Origin: Sequoia sempervirens
Lineage: Eukaryota; Streptophyta; Pinopsida; Cupressales; Cupressaceae
Reading direction: 5' to 3'
Assembly (NCBI GenBank): GCA_007258455.2
Contig: VDFB02270651.1
Coordinates: 493,404,320 to 493,468,319 of the forward strand
Length of the DNA: 64,000 nt
Below are positions 55,467 through 64,000 of the stretch, in pieces. The stretch's first letter is position 1. Each line of letters opens with the position of its first letter. Below the pieces are notes generated by a model, which had not been told where the DNA came from, ran no database searches, and was given only the letters and a program-made list of their open reading frames with translations. The translations under genes were made by a program, and so were the position numbers.

Positions 55467-56478
55467 TTGTGGAGGTAGAAATACCAACATAGAGTTTGAT
55501 TGAGGAAGGCCCCTATATGGCACAACCCTTCCCCTCCTTTTGTATGTGTAGGTTATAGATCTAAAGAGGATTGGAAGAAGATTGAAGACAATTTTCTCAT
55601 TTATGCATTCAAGCCCTACAACTTGACAATATACAAAAACTCCAATACATTAGTAACAAATAAAGATATGATAACATGATTTAGAAGGAAGAAGCCATAG
55701 ACCAAGGACCTAAGGCCTATGAAGTCAAAATTTGGTTTTAGATCTCTAGTCTAGGGAGCCCTTGGTGCCCTTTTCCACTCAAATCAAGCTCAGATGCAAA
55801 TAAAAGTTGCACTAACATTTTCTTTGCTCATTTTTGGTCTTAAATTTTGGGTGATAGTTTCCGATTTTTCTATATTCATATTTGAATAGTACATTTTCAT
55901 AGTTAGCTAGTTGCATCATTGTATTTCATCAAAAATCCATTTCAACTCCCCCTAAAATAATTGTAAATCAAGGATTGATTGATTGACCTTTCAAGTTTCA
56001 AGTCAATCTCATACCCTTTCCTATCTTTGATTCCAAATTTATGTAAGCACGAGAGGTGACTAACCCTAGTTAAACCCTAAGAATCACTTTTCCTACATAA
56101 CACTTTTGATGAACCTGACATATCCTACTCTTGCAATTTTTCACCAAAATTTATTTTTTCATTACATAAATATGAAAATTGAATTTAGGACCTAGGTTAT
56201 TTGAAAATCGTGATGATAATTTGCATATATATTTAAAAAACTATCCATTTTCATTAGCTTGTCATCATAAAAATTGAAATTTACACTTGGAATTAAATGG
56301 AAAAGACTTTTCAGATCTAATTTTCCTTATCTAGGGCTTAGATCTAAACTATTTTCAATGAGAAAATTATTGTAAAATTATCTTATCATTTATGCATGTA
56401 TATTTTAGTGAAAAACATTGAAAAAGTGACAAAATTGCATAGTATTTTCATTTCAAAAGATCCAAAAGCATTAATTTT
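55467..56478 (+). other. Leader of N
   Basis: Noncoding by eye, AT-rich, up to the insertion point of O. Contains short Tat-style leader sequence but no recognisable capsid gene. Confidence 0.45.
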
Positions 56479-56886
56479 TGTAAGAGCTAAAGATTAGCTC
56501 TATACCCAAGACCACCCACAAAAACAATGAAAACATTCTACAAGAAGGTTTGCAAGAATATGAGCTTGCTTGATATTAAGACCTATCAAAATGATGATGA
56601 GGTATGAAGTATGTTATATATGTGTACAATGACCTTCCTTATATAGGAAAGGTGAGGAATAGGATTGAACATGATTGTGAAATGTGCCTTAATCCTATGA
56701 CATGAGATGAATAACAAAATAAATACCTAGGGATCAACATAAAAGATAGATAAGATAAGTTCTAGAAAAGCCAACTAAGACTTCTAGAAAGAATCTTATA
56801 TCTTAAGTAAACTTAACATGTGAATAAGTCCCCTAATTACTAGTGAGATAAATTACTAGGTACAAGACATAATATTCGCACCAACA
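56479..56886 (-). mobile_element. 3' LTR of O
   Basis: 408 bp, highly similar to 58715-59123 with scattered substitutions. Contains CTTCCTTATATAGG, a TATA-like site on either strand. Next to the polypurine tract. Confidence 0.9.
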
Positions 56887-57250
56887 CCCCCCTTAAGTGC
56901 AACTTAGGGAGAATATTATTATGCAAATGATGCAAAAAAGAGACCCCACAAACAAGGATGCAATGTTTGATAGTTAGGAATCCCAATCAAGAAGGAAATG
57001 AGATACTTTTAATGAATCACTGGAAGTTCTCAATGAATCATCAACATAAGATGAATGGTCCTGCTAAATAGGAATAGTGGGAGCCTCAATCAATGACTCT
57101 CACAAGGAATCATTGAAGGTGAAGGTACATAAATTGTCTCTAATGGAGAAGAAGGAGAATCCAAAGAACCCTCATTATCCTCATCTGAAGATTCAAAGTA
57201 TTCCAAATCTATAAACTCCTGCAAAGTATTATGAGCATAGGGTATCCTTT

Positions 57251-57598
57251 CTAAAGAATAAGAGGCACAAGAAATTCTGAAACATGATCATTAGGGAATG
57301 GTGGAGTAGTAGGGTCTCCATATATCTCCCAAATTTTAGTCCAAAGGGTATGAGGACAATCAAAATGATCAATAGCTTTCAAAATGTCATCATCAACATG
57401 CCTTACAATAACCTCTACGACATCATACCTTCTACAACTCCAACCAAAGTTTTGGATACCTTTAGCTAGAGGGGGAACAAAACCATACAAATGTGGCAAC
57501 AATTGAAGTGATTGGAGATGGTTTATGATTCCATCTCTCCATTGTTTATAGTTTCCCCTTTCCAACATAATCAGAGAAGAACGAAATGAAAACCCCAT
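57251..57598 (-). CDS. Copia gag N-terminal region of O
   Basis: Open for 115 codons on the minus strand from ATG at 57598. LERGNYKQWRDGIINHLQSL is the standard copia gag opening (W-domain), followed by LLPHLYGFVPP, DDDILKAIDHFDC and HTLWTKIWEIYGD. Full copia gags are several times longer, with a CCHC knuckle that is not seen here, so this is a truncated gag or an incompletely open one. The purpose in a TR-GAG element is presumably capsid supply or packaging. Confidence 0.7.
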   Translation of the reverse strand: MGFSFRSSLIMLERGNYKQWRDGIINHLQSLQLLPHLYGFVPPLAKGIQNFGWSCRRYDVVEVIVRHVDDDILKAIDHFDCPHTLWTKIWEIYGDPTTPPFPNDHVSEFLVPLIL

Positions 57599-58696
57599 AA
57601 TGAACTATGATATATCTCCAAGATTACAAAGAAATTGACCTTCAATAGTAATTAGAAACTCCCAAATCTAAAATAGAATTGTAAATGAAGCCCCCCCACA
57701 AATAGAACTTCTCCAGAAGATAGGAAGTCCAAGTTATGAACCAAAAAACAAATATGCAAAAATATGAATATATCACACATGGGGCTGAATTTGAAAAAGG
57801 TGCATGAACCAAATGAAATAACTCCTAAATACCTTCAAAATGCAACTTAAATCACCAAAATAGGAGATGCGACCTAGGCGAGAGTCTAAGGAGCTCGGCC
57901 CTAGCAGATATAAACCAGCTGACAGAGGTTAGGCCGACCACACAGTCAACAGAAAGATTTAATAACCCTACCGAAAATTTAAAGGGTTGACAAGGAAGTA
58001 ATTACTGGCAACGAATTCTATAAAAAGATCGATGGGGGATATAAAATTGGCAGTGGTTGAAAATAAAATAAATGAAGATCCTTACAAGTATTAGTATGAC
58101 CAATGACCAAAAATATCTACAATTTTTTTTAAAAAAAAACCCCACAAAATATTGATGCCCAATAATAAATTTTTTGACCCAAATATTTTTTATATAGCCC
58201 AAAATAAATATGCAAAAAATAATTTATTTTTTAAATATAATAATTTTTTTTTGCAAATCGTACCTTGTACCCAGGTAGGCCATATGGCCTGCTTGGGTAA
58301 ATTTTTTTTCCTTGCAAATAGATGAAGCCAAAATAGGGCATATTATATACCAATCTCCATCTCTCAGACCTTCTAAAGATGATAAAAAGGTTTGTTTAGG
58401 GTGAAAGTGCACCATAAGCTCTACAACTTCCAGATCTTGCAAATCTTCAAAGCCTCATAACTTTGGAAAAATGTCAGGTTTAGGTGAAACAAAAGTCTAT
58501 CTTAACACAAGCCAAATGAGACTTTCCATGAAAACCCACATATAGAGACAACCTCAAATCTGGTTGTTTTTCAAGCTTTTCTAATTTCTAGATTCACCAT
58601 ATGGTGCAAGGGAAGAGCATACTCAACCTTACTAAAAATAACCTAGATCTCTCACTAGCAATAATTCAACCCTCAAATTCGAGAAGGGTTTTCCAA

Positions 58697-58714
58697 GGCC
58701 TGGCTCTGATACCA
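58697..58714 (-). other. Primer-binding site of O
   Basis: Minus strand TGGTATCAGAGCCAGGCC immediately after the LTR end CTCTTACA. The first 12 bases are the exact initiator tRNA-Met form, the best-preserved site in the window. Confidence 0.9.
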
Positions 58715-59123
58715 TGTAAGAGTTGAATATTAGCTCTATACCCAAGACCACTTGCAAAAATAATGAAAACCTTCTACAAGAGGGTATGCGGGAATATGAG
58801 CTTGCTTGATATTAAGACCTATCAAAGTAGTGATGAGGTATGAAGTATGTTACATATGTGTACACTGACCTTCCTTATATAGGCAAGGTGAGGAATAGTA
58901 TTGAACATGATTGTGACATGTGTCTTAATCCTATGACATGAGATGACTAACAAATGAACTACCTAGGAATCAACATAAAAGATATATAAGATAATTTTTA
59001 GAAAAGCCAACTAAGGCTTCTAGAAAGAATCTTATATCCTAAGTAAACTTAACATGTGAATAAGTCCCCTAATTACCTAGTGAGATAAATTAATAGGTAC
59101 AAGACTTAATAGTCACACCAATA
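58715..59123 (-). mobile_element. 5' LTR of O
   Basis: 409 bp partner of 56479-56886, ending in plus orientation CCAATA where the other has CCAACA. Confidence 0.9.
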
Positions 59124-60479
59124 CTTTTACGTATTTTTTGGAAAATCAGTCAATTATAATATTTAATTTCTAGAAATTATCATTTGAACATATTTAATTG
59201 TCCCAAAAATACTCAAAATTGCATTCATATAGGTGATTCATATTGAAAAATTAGGTTTTAGTGCATTTCCAGAAATATGTTCACTTCCAGACCTGAACCT
59301 CTGAAGCACAAGACCCTCAGACACTATAGATGATTTCCATATTTTGAAATTGTTAAAATTACCTCTCTATTCTAGGGCACTTTCCACCCTTGTCCAACTA
59401 ATTTGAGCCTAAATTTATTGTGCAAAGTCTTGCCTCTAGTCTTTGCCCATATCTAGTCTTAGTTTTTGAAATACCAGTCTTACAACAGTCTAGTTTTGCT
59501 AAGCACTGCTAGCTTGATCCATAGGACATAACATAATATTTTCAATTACAAAAATATTGTGTTGTCATAATTCATTTTATATTGTTAGATCTTATTAAGT
59601 AGTTCAAATGATTTTTGTTACAAGAATGTGAAAATGAGTTTCTCTATCCCCTTTTTTAATTTTTCATTGATCCCTCTCCTAATATCCTTCCTAATTATGA
59701 GGATAGCTTGGTACAATAGAGTGCAATAATTGACAATCATGACAATAATATTTGTTCTTCTCTTGATATCCCACTTGCTTGGGAATAAGGTATCTTGGTG
59801 TTAGAAGATTCGATCACTAGGCATCATGAGAATCTTGTTTGTTTCTCTCCCAATACCTCTCCTACTTGGGGAGATATTGTGGCACAAGAGGATTAAATCA
59901 TTGATACATGTATTTCAAAAGACAATAAGATGAATTTCATATATGAAGGTGCTAAATTTTCATTAGACCCCCCATCGATAAAAAATCATCAACAAGTAGT
60001 TAACTCTATTAAGGTTATGAACACAAAATTAACATTTAGATCTCCTTTAATTATTGTAACTCCTAAAACTCCTCTAATTATTGGACCTCTTAAATCACCT
60101 CTCATTATAGGACCTCCTAAACCTCATGGACAAATCCTAAATTTCATAAAATAACTCACTAGTAATCATTTGTTGCAACAACCAAATTATCACACAGTTG
60201 TTCACATGTATATAACACTAAAAATAATAAGAAAGAAAAACAAACACCAAAATCCATCCCCACCTAATATTCATCACCATATTTGTAAATAATATGATTA
60301 TGTTGAGAAAATTTGTAATACTCCAACAAAGATCTCCCTTTGGGATTTGATTTAAACATAACCTACATACTACTGGATGCTTCAAGATGATTTACAAACG
60401 ATTGATGTCTCAAATTCTATCAAACTGAACAATGTAGCATCCTTGTTTGAGTGTATACAAGCAAAAAGTTTGGATGTTA
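59124..60479 (+). pseudogene. Gag-tail region of N with 27-bp repeats
   Basis: Weakly coding, with stops. 59930-60154 is open and encodes a Pro/Ile-rich repeat: three 27-bp units at 60044-60124 give variants of PLIIGPPKS. A stretch at 60340-60480 (ISLWDLI..., FECIQAKSLDVIF) resembles the linker before Tat-type proteases. No capsid or zinc knuckle was recognised. Confidence 0.45.
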
Positions 60480-60900
60480 TATTCCCTCAACATGAATTAC
60501 CCTGACTTGAGGTCCAAAATAAACATGAAGTTTTAATGATAATGGTGGTCATTAATAAAGTTGGGGTTAGACATACTCTTGCAGATAATGGATAGGGCCT
60601 TAATGTTTGTAGCATTGATCTTCTAGATAAAATTGGTTTGGATAAAAACCTTATAGAACCTAATGATATTTCTATTCATTTCTTTGATAATGCTAGTAAG
60701 AAACCATTAGGGATGATCACACTACCCATTAAGGTAGGACCCATGATTTTTCCTACCCCTATCCATATCATGCTAGGATCTCTTTCATACAATCTTCTCT
60801 TAGGTAGACTATAGATTCATGCCATGAAGGGAGTCCCGTCTACTATCCACTATGAGATGAATTATGAATATAATAACAACATATATGGTAAAATAAAATG
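60480..60900 (+). pseudogene. Retropepsin of element N
   Basis: HTLADNG, stop, GLNVCSIDLLDKIGLDKNL, then ISIHFFDNASKKPLGMITLP, IKVGPMIFPTPIHIMLG and SYNLLLGRL-IHAMKGVPSTIHYE. This is the Tat/Athila-type aspartic protease from active site (DNG with the Ser codon now a stop) through the LLGRPWIH block (Pro-Trp lost). Clear family match, inactive. Confidence 0.8.
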
Positions 60901-62650
60901 AACAAAGTTACAATTCATAAGTCAAAGTTGAACATAACACTTCCAACTCTCTCAATACTTTGATTCCAACATCAAAGGTAGAATCTATACATGTTGGAGA
61001 TTGAATCCCATCTATAACAAAACCCTTAGATGGATATTGGGGTTCATTATATTTTACACCCTCCTTTGTGGGAGAGTATAAAATCTCACAGTCTAAACCT
61101 AAAGAGTCTTGTATTTCATTTTCCCAATCTTGCTCTACATCAACAGATCCAAAGATATCATTTGATGATGGTGATGAGGAATCCTTACCTTCTGTCCCTC
61201 ATGTGTTGAAGATGTCTAACTTTAAAAAATTAGAAAGAATTTATATTTTTGTGAAAGAACCAATTCTTCTCATGAGAATTTAGACAAATTTTCTTCATCT
61301 GAGTTGGAAGGATGTTATGGGATTGGATACAAAATTATTTCTACAAATGGATAATATGACATCTTGTGCTAAGCGAGAATTCCTTTCCTCACAAGAGAAA
61401 TGAATGTATCCTACTACTGAGTAAGAGCATATTTTTTTGAGGCTTCTCAAATCCTACTTGATTACTCTTCCTTTGAAAACATGAAATAAATTTTATAACA
61501 ATAACTCATTTTTTGCATATCATTGAGTGCATGGTCATTCTACCAATGAATGTTAGACCTTGAGCAATAAAATATAACTTAGTGATAATGGTGCTCTTCC
61601 ATATGTTGATGCACCTAATCACTTTAAAAAATAATGATATTTATTCTATAGCATTTCTCCTTACTATGTTGCATTTGTAGCTTCATCCTATTTTCATGTT
61701 AACATTCATGGTGGTACTTGATCTTAGGTGTAACCATATTTAATTTATGGTAGCGACATGATAGTATCTTGCATAGTTTTCTTTTCCTCTACACTTGGGG
61801 GTAAGGATAACTAGTTTTGGAGATCTAAATTCTCCTTGAGGATCCCCTCTCCATCTATTATTTCCTTAAAATACCAATATAGCAAGTATGTTGAAATTTT
61901 AAGGGGGGTATATCCCCTAGCCATTTCATAAAATCTTGTGAGATTTTAATTATTAATATGCCCCATTGTTGGTGATGTCAATTATAATTCCACTTGAGGC
62001 ATGGTTATCAATTCATCCCATGTGATGTTAAGCATTTGTTCATCCCTTATGACATTAATATTGGTGCACCCCCTAAGGTGATTTTTGTGTGCTCCTTTAA
62101 GCACTATTTGCAATATAGTCCATGGATTTGGCATAACACAACTTGCTAATTTATGAACTTGAGCACCTTTTAACATGACCACCTTGAATAACACAGCTTT
62201 CTTACTAGTGGATCCATATGTTTCATAAGTGATCTTACATCCTTATGATTTTGTTTAAACAACACATTCGATAGATGAAGCTTTTAAGAAAAATTTAAGC
62301 CCATGGTCTCTTTTCCTTATTGACTCGAATCCTTTTAGTACCAACATTGTGTTTTTGTTTTGTGATTATTGTATGTTATGTTTTTACATCATGTTGGCGT
62401 TGTGTGTGTTTTGTTTGATGTTCATGCTATGTTTACATTACGTTATGTTATGTTTCTTCATTGTGTATACTTTGTTTTTGCATTACATACATATGTGTTC
62501 CTTTGTCCTTATGTTGTTTTTCCATAGATTTTGAATCCTGGGGCTTCCACTCTTCCCCCTCAATGTCATCCCATCTCTTCAATTTTTGGATAATTGAACC
62601 CCTCTTGACATATTCTTAATTTAGTGTGAGTTTGAGTATAAGGCACTCTC
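60901..62650 (+). other. Internal 3' part of N, no pol recognised
   Basis: Where RT would follow, only short frames appear: 61068-61283 is Ser/Glu-rich (SISFDDGDEESLPS) and low-complexity. 62340-62520 is T-rich with repeated TTATGTTTTT/ATGTT motifs. No RT, RNase H or integrase motif seen. Confidence 0.5.
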
Positions 62651-62668
62651 ACTAAAGTGGGGGCTAAA
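62651..62668 (+). other. Polypurine tract of N
   Basis: ACTAAAGTGGGGGCTAAA directly before the 3' LTR start TGTGGTGTCG. Confidence 0.8.
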
Positions 62669-63382
62669 TGTGGTGTCGTAAATTGTCTCCCTGGACAATT
62701 TCACACTAGATTTTTCTCCTTCCTTTATGCACCCAATTTCCTAAATTATGCATTCCATGGCCCATTTGATCATTTATCATAAAATAAAATGTGAAAGACC
62801 AAAGTATGCATTTAATATTTTTCTCTTGACACTTTGGATCTCAAAAAGTGGGATTTGGACTAGGGTGCCCATGGAACCCTTGTCCTCTTAAAATGACTCC
62901 AAATTTAAATATATTAGTGTTGGTAATTTATTATACAAATTCAAATCCTAATTGTCAGCCATTGAGATTTAGTTTTTGATGAATTAGATTAATTGCATAT
63001 TAATACATATTATTTTTTATAATTTTAATTAAGAAGGATTAACAAGCATTATGAAAGAGAAATTATTAGACTTCAAAACCAATTCAAGATCATAATTTAT
63101 AGAATTATGGCAACATTTCATCATCCAAGCATTGTGTCAAGTTTAATGTAAGTTTTTTCATGTTTACACATGCATTTTTTTTGGGAGTACTAATTCTTGT
63201 AGGTCCTCAAGTCAAATCAAGCTAAATTGCAATCAATCCTTGAAGGTTATGAGCACGAATTCAGTCCATCAAGGAGATCAAATTTGAGTGGTGAGTTATA
63301 GAAAGTTGTCAATTCATTACTCCTTTATCATTTAGACTCTATCCCTCAAAAGGTTCAACTCTCTCTATCATCAATTTTTTCA
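62669..63382 (+). mobile_element. 3' LTR of N
   Basis: 714 bp, TGTGGTGTCGTAAATTGTC to ATCAATTTTTTCA, followed by TTTC. Confidence 0.85.
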
Positions 63383-64000
63383 TTTCCCAAAGTGAGTTCT
63401 ATCTCAACACATGGAGGTACATGTGAGAATTTTTTCCCTAACAATAATGCACCACAAGGAATAATGGCTGAAAAGTCTTAAGCTAGGATAAAACATAGTG
63501 TCTTGGAAGTTCTCAACATATGCTAGGTGATTTGAGGCACAAGTTCATGAATAGAGGTCCTATCTACATGTGCATGAGACTAGGATGGTCTCTCCTAGTC
63601 TCTTCACCTCTAATTCTTTATGGGCCAAAGGTTTCATGGCTTAAAGATAGACATAATGATGGATCACTCATTGAGGTACGTCTTTCACACTTGCCCTTTT
63701 ATATACCCAGTAAAAAATGGGGTTGAGGTCATCCTTTGTAGTGATGAAATCCTCAAGCAAGCCTCCTAAGGGAAATATTTTAGGTGTTTTTGATCTCCAA
63801 GATCATATGAAGTGCAAAGAGAAAGCATACACACCTAAGATATTGGGATTAATAAATACTAACAAGATTGGATGAAATCAAGGTTTTTTTTAATCTCTAA
63901 GATCATCAAATGGTGCAATGGTGCTATCAAAGATGGAGGGTCTGAGAATGGGACTGTCCAACCTTGTAGCAAGAGTAAACACAATGGAAGCTTAAAGAAT
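63383..64000. other. Right flank of N, no gene supported
   Basis: Continuation of the sequence that N interrupted (partner of 54082-54725). A 68-codon plus-strand frame at 63520-63726 has no recognisable motif. The end of the window shows no clear element. Confidence 0.35.

Larger units (their letters stand above)
56479..59123 (-). mobile_element. Small gag-only copia element O (TR-GAG type)
   Basis: 2.65 kb. LTRs of about 408 bp at 56479-56886 and 58715-59123 (TGTAAGAG...CCAACA in plus orientation). Primer-binding site TGGTATCAGAGCCAGGCC (58697-58714, minus) is a perfect initiator tRNA-Met type, and the polypurine tract ACTTAAGGGGGG is at 56887-56898. The interior is 1.8 kb with only a gag frame. 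Matches the published TR-GAG class of small non-autonomous elements. Flanks ATTTT and CTTTT are an imperfect target duplication. Confidence 0.85.
54726..63382 (+). mobile_element. Tat-like element N (protease only; hosts O)
   Basis: LTRs 54726-55466 and 62669-63382 share most of their length. Flanks TTTC at 54722-54725 and 63383-63386. The PPT at 62651-62668 sets plus orientation. Apart from nested O, the interior is about 4.5 kb and contains a gag-like tail and a retropepsin but no RT, RNase H or integrase that I can find. Confidence 0.75.

Noticed and set aside
63520..63726. 68-codon frame near the right edge
   Set aside because: No motif or context. Length is compatible with chance in this composition.

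Overview
The window looks like intergenic DNA from a large, repeat-packed seed-plant genome. Plant-type Ty3/gypsy (chromovirus and Tat-like) and Ty1/copia retrotransposons sit inside one another, primer sites match plant initiator tRNA-Met, and the DNA is AT-rich. A gymnosperm is my best guess, but nothing here proves it. I see no intact host gene, rRNA gene, CRISPR array or bacterial feature. Almost every coding stretch is a retrotransposon remnant with stops or frameshifts. The largest open frame (34542-36620, +) also belongs to a retrotransposon.

Layout by nested element (letters are mine). H: gag and 5' LTR of a minus-strand gypsy element (1-1995). J: an unclassified repeat with two tRNA-like modules (1996-2765). 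I: a decayed minus-strand gypsy element whose gag, protease, RT and part of RNase H lie at 18988-21900, with the rest of RNase H at 2766-2966. G (2967-18987, minus) split I and carries gag and protease remnants but no RT. E (3545-11645, minus) sits inside an LTR of G. A SINE-like unit (22421-22621) lies in the presumed LTR of I. K (24687-45516, minus) is a full-length but dead copia element with a perfect AACCT target duplication. F (28977-41709, plus) is nested in K between its protease and integrase parts, with a perfect GATTG duplication. A 1.2 kb insertion, L, lies in the 5' LTR of K. M (about 45951-54081, plus) is a chromovirus with gag, PR, RT, RNase H, IN and chromodomain. N (54726-63382, plus) is a protease-only Tat-like element in a possible LINE remnant, and it contains O (56479-59123, minus), a 2.6 kb copia element carrying only gag.

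The most interesting material is the E/F pair. Both are large LTR elements with no RT, integrase or RNase H that I can find. They share a long unclassified gag-type ORF with a conserved C-terminal block, a conserved motif just past the ORF, a small hairpin motif (three tandem copies in E, one in F), and the same polypurine tract and LTR start. They look like one non-autonomous retrotransposon clan that would depend on a helper element for RT and integrase. F also has a chimeric 3' end (LTR, internal tail, diverged LTR) inside one intact target duplication, which suggests template switching during reverse transcription. E is bordered by a 92-bp duplication of its target in place of the usual 5 bp.

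Limits: all homology calls are by eye from family motifs. LTR ends were placed by comparing copies within the window, and TG/CA ends, PBS, PPT and target duplications are stated where seen.
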